Positions 53,915-64,000 of a stretch of DNA of 64,000 nt are shown here, in pieces. Location of the stretch: positions 81,542,019 through 81,606,018 of the forward strand of contig OY829327.1 of assembly GCA_963691655.1 (NCBI GenBank), given 5' to 3'. Origin of the DNA: Toxonevra muliebris. Its lineage: Eukaryota > Arthropoda > Insecta > Diptera > Pallopteridae. Position 1 is the stretch's first letter. The number at the start of each line of letters is the position of its first letter. A program made the position numbers and the translations under genes. Below the pieces are notes generated by a model that saw only the letters and a program-made list of their open reading frames with translations, was not told the DNA's origin and searched no databases.

Positions 53915-54233
53915 GTGGTCGCCGTAGCCTAGTGGTTAGTGTGTTGGACTGCTACGCAGAGGTGCCTGGGTTCATATCTCGGCACGCCCAAAAATCAAAA
54001 ATAGAAAATAAAAAATTTTTTCTACACGGCACCACCTCTTTGCTGGCAATGGCAAGCCTCCAAGAGTAAAAGAAATGCCTATGAAAAGCTTTTCACTTCG
54101 CCGTTCGGATTCGGCATAAAACTGTAGGTCCCTTCCTTCGTGCATAACTTATAACTCACACAACATGAATGGATGCGAAAAGCTCGGCCTAAGCTCTTCA
54201 GGGGCTGTTGTACCATAATAGTAGTAGTAGTAG
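53915..54233 (+). mobile_element. tRNA-derived SINE with (TAG)n tail
   Basis: A 319-bp unit flanked by 12-bp direct repeats ATAGGCATCATT (53903-53914) and ATAGGCAGCATT (54234-54245) with one mismatch. Its head carries a Pol III A box TAGCCTAGTGG (53925-53935) and a B-box-like GGTTCATATCTC (53969-53980), a tRNA-derived promoter. A non-tRNA body follows, with a 3' tail of TAGTAGTAGTAGTAG. All parts of a SINE are present. The partner LINE that would mobilise it is not identified. Confidence 0.85.
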
Positions 54234-54399
54234 ATAGGCAGCATTCTCCGACTTTATGTAGCTAAATTATTTGTTTTTCTTTACATAAATTGGCTATTCT
54301 CATTCTGTTTTGGTGTTTTGGTTTTATTGAATTCAATAAAAAACAAATTATACAGATTATATGGGAATATGGAATTAATAGAAAAATTTTCAATTGTAT

Positions 54400-54905
54400 A
54401 GAACCGCTAGAAGTAGAGAGCGGCACATTGCTATATCTACAATCGAATTGCGTTCCATGGTCGGAGACAGTGTGGCGGTATCTGCTTTTTTTTTACCTTG
54501 GTTTAGCCAGTGATCCACCATTCTACATCCATTCAACCATCGAGCACATGAGATTTACACTACCCATTGTACTCTTTAACAATTTCCAAGCTCGACGTTA
54601 ATAAAGCGTTTTTTAGCGGCTTGCCCAATTCCAGCATATGTGGACAGCAAGTGGAAGCATTTGTTATCACACCAACAAGCCAGCGAAACATTGTTGTTTA
54701 AAGTGACGATTGGTGCCGAGCCGCGATTTACTTTCTTTAACATATTCAGTATCCTCACCGTTTCGTTCATGAGATGCGGACGCGAACTTCCTTACGTCGT
54801 TTTCTCTTAAATACTGGTTGAGAGGCAAACTGGTGAACAAATTGCAATCATACATTTTATGTGATTTTCCCAAGACTTCAGAACAAGAATGAATAACCAC
54901 ATTCC
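54400..54905 (-). pseudogene. piggyBac-type transposase relic
   Basis: The minus strand reads GNVVIHSCSEVLGKSHKMYD, CNLFTSLPLNQYLREN, then CWCDNKCFHLLSTYAGIG, then IVKEYNGSVNLMCSMV in different frames. In order these match the piggyBac blocks around the second catalytic Asp (V-x-x-DNFFTSLPL, where this copy reads YDCNLFTSLPL), the W-x-D-x-R-x-V-x-x-LST strand, and the E-Y-N-x-x-M-G-G-V-D-x-x-D block. Frameshifts and stops occur between blocks. No TTAA-bounded ends were found. Confidence 0.65.
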
Positions 54906-55684
54906 CATATCTTTTTTGGCTAATAATCTGAGCCCGTTATACTTTGAGCCTTGGTAAAGCTACCTAAAAACTCAATGCTTCGAATCGCTTGCCAGAGTCC
55001 AAATGGAGCTTTTCTTTATCGCTGATTCTAAATTTTGAAGGCATTTCCCCAGATTGCTCGACCCATCTCACATCTCTATTGAGGGCAGCCTTTTCTTGCC
55101 CATATCGAAACTATATGAGAAATTTGTTATCAAGAATGGTAGTGGATTATTATGAAGAGAAAATACTAGGAAAAGAGTAAGGAAAACCGTTCAAATGCAT
55201 GGAAAATCCTCCGAAAATCAGGATGTAGACATACGTGTACATTCGAAAAACTTTCCTCATATCGCCGATTGTTCACATATGTGCACAAAAAAAAGTTCTA
55301 TCTACATAAAAAAAATTTTTTTTACTCACCGATTTTGAAAACACAAAAAACGTGAGGTTGTACCATAAAAGTAACAATAGTTTTGACAGTTATGCTTTGA
55401 TTGATACCAAACGATAGAGGAAAAAACAACAAAGGCGTCAATACCAAAATTGTTTGATTGGCATTTAAATCAAAGTCAAGAAAAATTTTCAAATTTACGT
55501 ACACATACACGAAAATCCTGAGGGGGTTAATGTGACAATCCGATACTATAGTCCTACAGTGAAGACTTTTAAAATATTTAATCTTGGATTAGGTAAAAAT
55601 TAAGTTTGCTTAAGTTTTATTTGTTATTGTAATTGCCTCAATAAACATTTTTAAAACCCGGTTTAAATTTTTTTTTAAACCGTT

Positions 55685-55945
55685 ATGTTTATATTTTTAC
55701 AGTTAACACCATTTGTATCAAACTCAAGAGGCGCCAACCTTATGGAAAGGAAACAAGAATGCTGCTGCTGTTATGTCCAGAGCCACCGTAAAAATAGTTT
55801 CTTCTATGAAAAATATGGAGATCCTGTCTGCTTCCAACATTCAAAGTCCGCTTATAAGTGCATCAAATTTATAAGTGAAGAAGAAACTGAGTTTGATTAC
55901 AATTTGATCAGAAAAATGTATTCATATCATTTATTTATAAACTAA
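55685..55945 (+). CDS. Cys-rich hypothetical ORF (possible transposase C-terminal fragment)
   Basis: An open stretch of 86 codons whose middle reads MERKQECCCCYVQSHRKNSF, then YEKYGDPVCFQHSKSAYKC. The spacing of Cys and His resembles the cysteine-rich C-terminal domain of piggyBac-like transposases, but a Cys pair expected after the aromatic residue is absent. It lies on the strand opposite to the piggyBac relic ~1 kb away. There is no promoter, splice or homology evidence that it is expressed; it may be chance or an element remnant. Confidence 0.25.
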   Translation: MFIFLQLTPFVSNSRGANLMERKQECCCCYVQSHRKNSFFYEKYGDPVCFQHSKSAYKCIKFISEEETEFDYNLIRKMYSYHLFIN

Positions 55946-56799
55946 TCATTACCTTTTCGAAATTTTTTAAAAATTAAAAGCATATTTTTGCCAATTTTCA
56001 TTGCAAAATTCATATAAATGCAGTATGCAATGTGAAAAAGAAAAGTGGTGCAAAAAGAAGGGTTAGGGGTTTTTTTTTTGTTTTGTTTTAATTCTGTATC
56101 CTTGATATCATTTTCAGCAAAAATATAAGTTATAAAGGTGTGTATAAGAACCTCTCTCGCGCTCGTTAACATAAAATCTGCCTCAGACACCTCCCTCATG
56201 TATCATTTCTATATGATTCACGGGCTCTGATCACGATGGCGTACTCAGTTTTTCGCCTATTCGTTTTGAGATATTTTCATTTGCAAAATGGAAACTTCTA
56301 ACTATTAAAAAAAAATTATGTGTGCAAGCACTCACAGTAGAAGTGAAACTATGCTGTTTGTTAGAAAACATTAATAAAACTTTCTGTTGAAGGTTTTGCG
56401 GTCCTCTTCTCTCTATTTTGTTGTTATTTTCCCACTGTTGATACTCTCTTCACTTATCGGATGCCAACTCGCAGGGATGCCAACTCATTTTTTCTGTCTC
56501 CCCTATAGCCCTCGAGAAATTCCCCAGTTTTCAATCAAATTCCCCGCACCGGTATAATTTTATATTATAATAGCGACACACGCTTAAAATTGATCAAGGT
56601 TAATGTTATTTTAATGCGCTCCAGAACTGGTAGGTTAATAGTAAGATACTTTCTGATTTCGGAATTCTTTTGACACATGGGGGATTTCATCTCAAGGGAA
56701 CCCACTTTTAAAATCGATTGAGCTCAAATGAATCCGGTGTACCGAGTTACTCGACGTTCATTTTGATAGATAAACACTCAAAGAAAAATACATGGGCTT

Positions 56800-57050
56800 T
56801 CTTTTGACCTAAATAAAAACAAAAAATGTTTCCTTTTGAAAAAAAGTCAAAACTGTTTTCGATTTTGAAAAAAAATGGTCACATTTTGAATTTTTAAGAT
56901 TTTTTTTTTCATTTTTCGAAAGAATAAATAAAAAACGTGTTTTATAAAAATTTCCAAATGCAATATGTGAATAATTACATGGAGCCAAAACAGGGGCTGT
57001 TTGACCAAAATATATAAATTCTACCGCCGTCCAACTACGCGAATTTCGGC
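56800..57050 (+). repeat. Dispersed repeat, second copy of the 35.0-kb repeat
   Basis: Shares GATTTTGAAAAAAAATGGTC, CATTTTGAATTT, GCAATATGTGA, TTACATGGA and GGGGCTGTTTGACC with 34975-35235 in the same order and orientation. Confidence 0.6.
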
Positions 57051-57787
57051 GGACAGCCAAAATTAGGGTTTTCAAAAATTGGACTTTTTACGAAAGTACA
57101 ACGTTGCAAATTGAGGAGAAAATTGACCAAACTTCTTTTTCTGTTATGTTCTGGGGCCACTGTTGTATAGAAAAACATACTTACATTTTACCGTACGTAC
57201 GTGACAATGGAAAAAACCTTGTTTTGAGAAGAACAGGTTCAAAGTTCTAACTATCGGTTTTTAATTATATCGACGACCCCAACGGACCTTCCTAACGCCC
57301 AATACGACCGAGAGGCGTATTCGGCGGGAGATCTGTGCATAACACACAGATCGGTGACCGATGCAATAGCAGTCCGAAGTTTTTAATCAGGATGTGTTGG
57401 ATAAAGGCATAGCTAAGCCATTCTGAACGGCCGAAAGTGATGTCGAAGCGCTGCGCGACTGTTTTGGCCTGACTGACACTCGCCGCTATAATCGTCTATA
57501 TCTACGAAAGCACTTAAAGTGTCTCTCTGAAATTTTTACATACTTTTTTAAAAATCGATTTCTCCAAACCAAGAAAGTGCAGGGCCCTCTAAAAAAGAGA
57601 TGAAGATTATAAAACCCAAAATATGAAGTATTGCTAAAGTTAAACGATTTACATTACATAAAATTTGACAAAAAGTATTATACAGACTTGATCAACTAAA
57701 AGCTGGACGGTTTCAAATTCCCCGCAAAAAACAGCTCATTCCCCGATTTCCCGTACTAAGTAAAACTCCCCACAAATCGGGGAATTC

Positions 57788-57870
57788 CCCTCAGATGCGA
57801 TAAAACTGCGAGAAGTCGTCTCTCTGCTTGATTGTATATAGCCGAATAACAACTGCATAACTTCGTTTCT
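57788..57870 (+). repeat. Local direct repeat, copy A (interrupted)
   Basis: GATGCGATAAAACTGCG, AGAAGTCG, CTCTCTGC, TGATTGT, TAGCCGA and CATAACTTCGTTTCT occur here in the order seen at 58768-58870. This copy is cut by the TIR element at 57873-58565. A further matching pair (CTCTCTATT ... CTGTTGATACTCT) lies upstream at 56410-56450 and 58645-58680. Confidence 0.65.
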
Positions 57871-57872
57871 AA

Positions 57873-58565
57873 GGGCGATGTTACACGAGCAATGTTTTGC
57901 TGTCAAACAATGCAATTGTTGTTGCTTTGAAAAATGAACACTGACTAGAAGAGAGGATGAACACATTTCACTTCAAATTTTTGTACTGTCGAAAAAAACC
58001 TGCATCACTTCAAATAAAATGGGGTTGCTGAAGATGCACTGTTGTATTTTATTGGAAAATACTAATATTTTATGAAAAATACTTGAGTTTTTACTAATTT
58101 ATAAATACATTTTTTTTCTTTGCCACCCTTTGCGTTGTTTGGCTTTAGTTTGTTTGTAAAAATGAGTGCTGTTTAAAAAAATACTTAATAATTTTTATGA
58201 AAACATGGTTATTCAATGGCCAAGTAACAAAGTGGCGGAGCTTATTTTAATAGTTCGCAAATTTTAAAGATTATTTTTCTGCGTTTTTCATATATAAATG
58301 CAATTTTTTTGGTATAATTTGTTGCTATTTCCACCAACATTATCTCATATTGTCATTATAATTATTTTCCATCCAATTCCATTCCAATTGTTGAATTTTT
58401 CATTCACTCCGAAATACAGTTAAATACTTTTTAGTTGGAAAAACATAGTTGCAGATAAAAGTATTAAAAAAAACATTCAGCAAAAAACTGATAGTGTAAC
58501 AGGGGTTCAAACAAAACGATGAAAAGAGAGTAAAAACAGAAAACATTGACCGTGTAACATCAGCC
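57873..58565. mobile_element. 693-bp TIR element inserted in the local duplication
   Basis: Left end GGGCGATGTTACACGAGCAA and reverse-complemented right end GGCTGATGTTACACGGTCAA form ~30-bp imperfect inverted repeats continuing TGTTTT. It is bordered by TAA at the left and TTA at the right, which could be a degraded TWA target duplication. The interior is AT-rich with no ORF. A PIF/Harbinger-type assignment is possible but weak. Confidence 0.6.
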
Positions 58566-58767
58566 TTACTGATTTTGTTAGAGTACAACAAAAAGCTAAT
58601 TTTTCACGTGACTGTTGTTGTTGAAGCTTTTGCACTCTTCCTCTCTCTATTCTCTGAAGCTTTTTTTCTGTTGATACTCTTTACATTTATCTGCACAAAT
58701 ATGACGTAGTACACGTCAGCAAAAATTCAGCTATATGGTATCAAACTCTTTCACTAAAGCGAATTGA

Positions 58768-58870
58768 GATAAAACTGCGCGAGAAGTCGACTCTCTGCAT
58801 GATTGTTTGTAGCCGATTCCCATATGACTTCGTTCGCTAAACACTAACAACAGCATAACTTCGTTTCTTA
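58768..58870 (+). repeat. Local direct repeat, copy B
   Basis: Second copy of the 57788-57870 sequence, with an extra ~30-bp insert (CCCATATGACTTCGTTCGCT...) before CATAACTTCGTTTCT, which here continues without the TIR element. Confidence 0.6.
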
Positions 58871-59559
58871 TTAGTTTCATATGAGTGCAACAACAACGCG
58901 ATTTCCGTTGCAAAATTTTCGATTTACCCTCGCTAAAGAAGTTTCACTTCAAAAAAAATTTAAATGCACAGCAACCATTGAGAGGAAATATCCATAATTA
59001 ATTTATCAAATTAGAATAAATTAAACACAATCACTAGCAAGTCCAAGGGGGGCTGGAGTTTCTTTTCATGGGAATTCTGTGAGAAAACCGTAAACATGGA
59101 ATAATGGGCGCGGGCCTTTTCAAACAACTCGAATGCTTTTTTCTATATATATCCAGAACCTTTTACAGCAGATCATTGAAATTTGGTACAAAGACGTGAT
59201 AAAACCAAGCTACAAAAAAAATGTAGTTGGGATTGGAAAAGAGGGTGAGGCCCTTTTCATGAATTTTTATTATTGGGCATCACAGAAATTGGGTATATGA
59301 AAATATGATTCGCCAATAGAATTCTGTGGGTAAAATATGGGTAGGCTTGAGTTAGTGGGACCTCCCCTACAATCTTTATTTTAAATAGGGTTATATTCTA
59401 AATTATTTGTAGTAAAGTATTAATAGATGGCACGAGAGCTTTGGTTGATACAGAAATCTTCCAGCCGGATCTCCAACTATGAGATGCTCGACGCAGATAG
59501 AAAGTTGTTGATAATAAATCGACTCTTCATATTAATAAAATAAAAATCTACCATTTTAT

Positions 59560-61080
59560 AGAGTTAAGCTTCTTTATTCTCTTTAAAATAATACATATAA
59601 TTTATTTATTTTAATAATAAATACTTTAATTTGTTTTTTTTTTTTTTAAATAATAGGATTCCTTTGTTGTTGTGTATGTTTTTCCTTGTTCAATATTTAC
59701 ATAAATTTTTTTGTGTGTGTTTTTATTTTTTTCAAATATTAATTTTATTTAAATTTTTATATATACTTGTATATATTTATAGATATATTTAATATATTTA
59801 ACAACATCAGTTTAAACAGCACATTTTGTTTATATTTTTTTTTACATACAATTAACAGATTAATATGAAGATATTTTGTATATATATATATTTTTTTAAT
59901 GTATGTATTTTTAATTTTTTAATTAATAAAAATATTACTAAAACAATTTCAATTAAACAGAATAATTAAATTTTTTCGATACTTTTTATTAAATTTAATT
60001 TTGTGTGTGTGTGACTTTGGTTAATATGAAATTTTTTAAAATTTTGTTTATTTTGTTTATTTTTAAAGTTTTTGTTTTTATTTTGAAAAATATAAATAGC
60101 AGTTTTTATTACTTTTTTTTTCAAAAAGTTTTTGCAGTTATGGTTTAGTTTTGGTGAGATTCGTTACGTTTGTACTGTAGAAAATTTTATTATTTAGTTG
60201 TAAAAAAAAATTTACGCGCTCAGCAAAGAAAAAAAAAATAGTAGGAGCTGCAATTACTTAATTTTGTTTATTTATTTAATTTTTTTAATGATTGTGAGTA
60301 CACAATAATTTTTTTTTAATTTAATAAATAGATTTAAAATTTTCGTTTGAAGTTTGATATCTGTAAATATTTTTTTTTATTTTAATAAAAATTTCAAAAT
60401 TTTGTATTTTTTTTTTGTTTTTATTTTTATTTCATATTTTCCATTATGTATAAATTAAGGTTTTCGTTTGGGATTGTTCTGTGTGAGCGTTTTTCTTTGA
60501 TTACTTGTAGTTTTTCTTTCATAATATTTATTTTTTAAATAATACTGTTTTATAATTAAAATTCCAATAAAAAAGAAAAATATTTGCATATTTATATTCT
60601 TAAAATTACGAGCTGCCTTCAAGTATTTTGATTAAAATATTTTTCTTTTTTGTTTTATTTGTTTTTTTTTTTTTTGTTTGTTTGAGTTTTTTATTTAGTA
60701 ACAATTATGGTATGTAGTTATTTTAGCTACGAGTAAATTTCAAAAAATTCATACATTTTTAAGTTTTAAAGCAATCAACTTTATGAGATTTTGATTTTTA
60801 ATTATTTTGATTATTTTTTTCAGTTTAGTTTTTTTCTTTTTATTTCTCTAAAGTATTAATTTATAAGTTTGTGTATATAAATAATGTCCGCCCGCGGAAG
60901 CTGAGTTTTTTGTTGTTGTTGTTATTTTGTGCGAAAAAATTATTGAAAATTAAAAGTATATATAAAAATAAAAACTATTTTAATAACTTTATTGGCTTTA
61001 TTTTTTTTTAATTTGTAAGGTACGTTCACGTGGTTTTTATGTATTATTTAAAATAGTTCTAAATAAATTAATTTTGTATT
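59560..61080. repeat. T-rich low-complexity block
   Basis: About 1.5 kb of strongly T-biased + strand (A-rich on the other) with many T7-T13 runs, TATATATA tracts and short GT runs (GTGTGTGT near 59710 and 60005). It is non-coding in all frames. It could be 3'-UTR-like sequence of a minus-strand gene outside the window, but no stop or exon end supports that. Confidence 0.6.
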
Positions 61081-61499
61081 ATTATTATGTACTAAGCAAC
61101 ATTGAGATTTATCTTGAAATCGCGTTTCTGGTTTCATAGTTCTATAGCTTTGGTTGTAAGTAAAAAATTAATTCTTGAGAACATGTAAGACTCAACTAAA
61201 ACAGTTTGGAAAGCGCTGCACTTTTCGGTTAAAAAAAAAATATTTTTCAAACAATTTTCTTGGCAAAACTTAATGAATCGAAGGAAAGCTTCGAGAATAG
61301 GTTTTTTTGAACCATTTAAGTTAATCTGTGTCCAAAAAAAAAATGTCGCTTTTTCATTTAAACTTCGCGGCGATTATAAAATTATCGAATTTTTTCTTTA
61401 GGTTTGTAGTTATATCTCTGACATCTGTGTCAAATTCCATGTCAATATCTTCAATAGCTATTGAAATAAACTTGTTTATTTTCCGGAACCATAACTCAT

Positions 61500-61730
61500 T
61501 TTGCTGAGCAAAGAAATTGGATTAAATTTTTTTGAATATTCTGTCACAGAAACGTTAAGAATATTACAAAAGAATTTTGGTAATAATGTCGAAAAAAAAA
61601 TGTTTACAATTGGTTTAAAGAGTTGTAAGAAGGCCGAGAACGAGTTGAAGATGAAGAGCGCCCCGGACGACTATCAACGTCTACCGATGAAAATCACGTC
61701 GGAGAAATCAAAATTCCAGAAAACTGTTTC
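61500..61730 (+). pseudogene. mariner transposase N-terminal relic
   Basis: Reads SVTETLRILQKNFGNN, then after a frameshift in an A9 run VYNWFKEL, stop, EGRERVEDEERPGRL, STSTDENHVGEIK. The WFKEFKEGR...EDEERPGRPSTS region is diagnostic of mariner transposases, between the N-terminal helix-turn-helix and the catalytic domain. The catalytic DD34D part and TIRs are not found; the sequence becomes unrecognisable after 61730. Confidence 0.85.
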
Positions 61731-62599
61731 CCTAATTTTTTCAAAAACCTGAAGGGTTTTTTGAAATTTTGACTATAGGTTCATGATCACTATGTAACAA
61801 AAAATATTCTAGAAAAACCGTGTAATGGACCATAATCATAATTAATTAGACACCCTTCTTATTCTAATTTCACCATATCCCTTTCAGAGCCCATCAACAC
61901 ATTTGTGCAGGTAAAATCTGATAGAGATAACGATTATGGAATAGGGCTGGGTGCTTACTAGGAGTTACTGATTATATGAAAGTCACTTAGCTTGCGCAAC
62001 TATTCCAATGCTTTTGAAGCAAAACTTTATAGTATTGACTTGGCGGCAAAAACTATCATCTAGCAGAAGTGATTCGATCCTTCAGAGATAGCGATTTATG
62101 CTGACAGTCAAGGTATTAAAAGCTCTTATATTTAACCCTTTCGCAACCCTTAGTCACCGGTGACCCAAAATTTGATTTATATTTATTGAAAAGATGACTT
62201 CGAATTATTCGATTGTTAAAAAATTCCATTCATTTGATAGTTGTGAAAAAATCATTCGAGTAATTTTTTTGAAAAAATTAACGATTTTTAGTTATTAGCG
62301 AAATATGACAACGATTTCTTTCTGTTAGTGAAATGTGCGAATAAATGAATTCAACTGAACAAATCGTTCGATCGTTAAAATCATTCATTTAGCCTTTCAA
62401 TAGTTGAAATCACTCGATAGTTTTTATCATTACTAATTAGTTCAAATAAATGAAAAAAATTGTTCGATAGTCAAAATCACTCAGTTATTAACTATCGATA
62501 GTTGAAATCACTCGATAGTTCCCATCACTAATGATTTCCCATTTTTTTAAATTTTTTTTTACGTTCTTTGGAAATTAAGTTTTACTATGGATCACTGAT

Positions 62600-62945
62600 G
62601 ACCCTAAAGTACACAATGGAAACATTTTAAAAAATTTTTACAGTGAAATGAGAATCAGCGAAGGAGAATCCAGATTCAGTTTTACTCTATCGCTTTTAGT
62701 TTTTTTATGGTCAAGAAAGAGTTAAACGAAGAATTAAGAGTAAAAGACTTTGTCTATCTTCAAAAAAATATGTAACGAAAATGTACTGAAAAGTTCGTAC
62801 AAAACTCCTGTTGAAGGAGGTCTTCGGTGGTGCAAAACTTGTTTTGATGGAAAATCTTAAAAAGAAATTGAGCCCAGAATATGAATCGCAGTTCGGGTTT
62901 GCGCTATCTCCTCTGGTTTCCTTACGGTTCCCAAAGGGTTAACCA
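62600..62945 (+). repeat. Dispersed repeat, second copy of the 45.5-kb repeat
   Basis: Shares the ordered blocks AGTGAAATGAGAATCAGC, GGTCAAGAAAGAGTTA, GACTTTGTCTATCTT, AAGTTCGTACAAAA, CTCCTCTGGTTTCC and AAAGGGTT with 45530-45835. Confidence 0.6.
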
Positions 62946-64000
62946 GTCTAAATATATTTAGTAAATACCTCATCACCATTGTGGTATAGATATAGTATAG
63001 GTAAAGAACAGACAGATAAACTGACTAGGAATAGATCACAGATTTATACACTTACTTGAGTCTAAATGACGAAGCGGCTGTGAATTTCCCATGCTAACAT
63101 AGATAGCTAGAATTACTACCAGAATGAAGACAATAGTGTATCACTTGGCTTTCATTTAAGAAGTGATTAATTTGAGATTGCTCGATTTTTTTAGGTGTAT
63201 AAAATAGTTTTTTCCCTGTTTACAATAGGTCACCATCTCTAAACCTTTAACCCGATTATAACTGATCATAGCCATGACTGGAGGATATAGAATTTGGCGG
63301 TGTAGAACGAAATTAAAAATAAACATAAGTTCAGAATGGAATACTCTTATGAGAGTGAATGATTAGGAGCTGTTCTTTGATCAATTTTTTCTGCACACTT
63401 AACCGGATCTCTTATATTTTGTTGCTTAGTGCTTTTTTTATCTATTGAAAATGAATTGAAGTTATGTAAATATGACATAATTACATCTTACTATATTATC
63501 TATACTTAAACCCAATAAATGAAAATATTATACATAAAAAATATATATATTTAGTAGTTATGCTAAGAAAACGGTTATACATATACATTTTCGATACTCT
63601 GTTTATTTTTTAAATATCTTTGATTTTTAGTTTTGTTTTAAATACTACATTTAACGCCATTTAAAAATTCACTAAATATGTATTAAATAAATATTGAGTT
63701 GAGTATTAAGATCATAATTTCATTACGGTAGATGCTTTGGTTGTGGTGGAGTTGCTGATGTGGGACCAATAGAGGGGGAGGGTCGGGGTTCGGCGAGTGG
63801 TCAAGTAAACATTCAATGTTATCATTCGGTGTTAAACACATTTTTGTTTTCTACTTTGATGTGGGACATGCATTCGTACTTACCTCAAACAAAGAGAATG
63901 TGTTGTTGTTTTTTACTGTTGCTGTTAATGTGTTGTGGTTAAATGTTGTTGAATGCTGTTAGTTGCTGATGATTGTGTTGTCGGTTGCATTTATTTTTTC
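62946..64000. other. Unassigned downstream end of the window
   Basis: AT-rich sequence with a GC-richer patch at 63730-63800 and CAA/AAC-rich minus-strand sequence at 63895-64000. On the minus strand GTTTGAGGTAAGTACG near 63875-63890 is a near-perfect splice donor, but stops precede it in all frames and no matching acceptor exon is found. No gene is called. Confidence 0.35.

Noticed and set aside
63720..63900. Possible minus-strand exon end with a Pro-rich reading and a strong donor GAGGTAAGTACG
   Set aside because: The Pro-rich frame has a stop just upstream with no acceptor AG, and all frames before the donor contain stops.

Overview
This is AT-rich, intron- and transposon-rich eukaryotic DNA. 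The proteins and repeats point to a dipteran insect. A true fruit fly (Tephritidae) is my best guess from the style of the dispersed repeats, but that is inference. Only two host genes can be supported.

(1) Six + strand exons (2207-2396, 2483-2639, 14525-14620, 14837-14893, 20714-20846, 52102-52355) encode the last ~296 residues of an axonemal outer-arm dynein heavy chain of the DNAH5/DNAH8 (gamma) class. Its upstream exons lie outside the window. The introns are very uneven: 86 bp, 11.9 kb, 216 bp, 5.8 kb and 31.3 kb. The large ones are packed with mobile-element debris.

(2) Inside the 31-kb last intron, on the opposite strand, lies an intact single-exon Toll-family receptor gene (28001-31591, 1196 aa). 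It has a signal peptide, an LRR ectodomain with a 120-residue five-LRR block repeated about 2.7 times, two Cys-capped LRR modules, one membrane span and a TIR domain. The BB-loop proline of the TIR domain is replaced.

The rest is mostly mobile DNA. The 5' end has a degenerate GAAAATGAAT minisatellite (1-880) and a Tc1 DD34E relic. Between 4 and 24 kb there are a hAT-type element with CCGAAA subterminal repeats and 8-bp target duplications, several TIR miniature elements, and decayed LINE fragments (RNase H, RT and C-terminal cysteine motif pieces). Two LINE tails end in AACCT repeats. A 1.7-kb hAT derivative with a transposase relic lies at 26.06-27.77 kb. Four copies of one G-run-bearing, hAT-like non-autonomous family lie at 15.3, 36.1, 39.3 and 47.0 kb. 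Two copies of a DD37D (maT-type) Tc1/mariner element at 41.6 and 49.2 kb are each broken in a different way.

Downstream of the dynein 3' end (52.36-64 kb) I find a tRNA-headed SINE with target duplications, a piggyBac transposase relic, another TIR element set in a local duplication, a T-rich block and a mariner N-terminal relic. I see no convincing further host gene.
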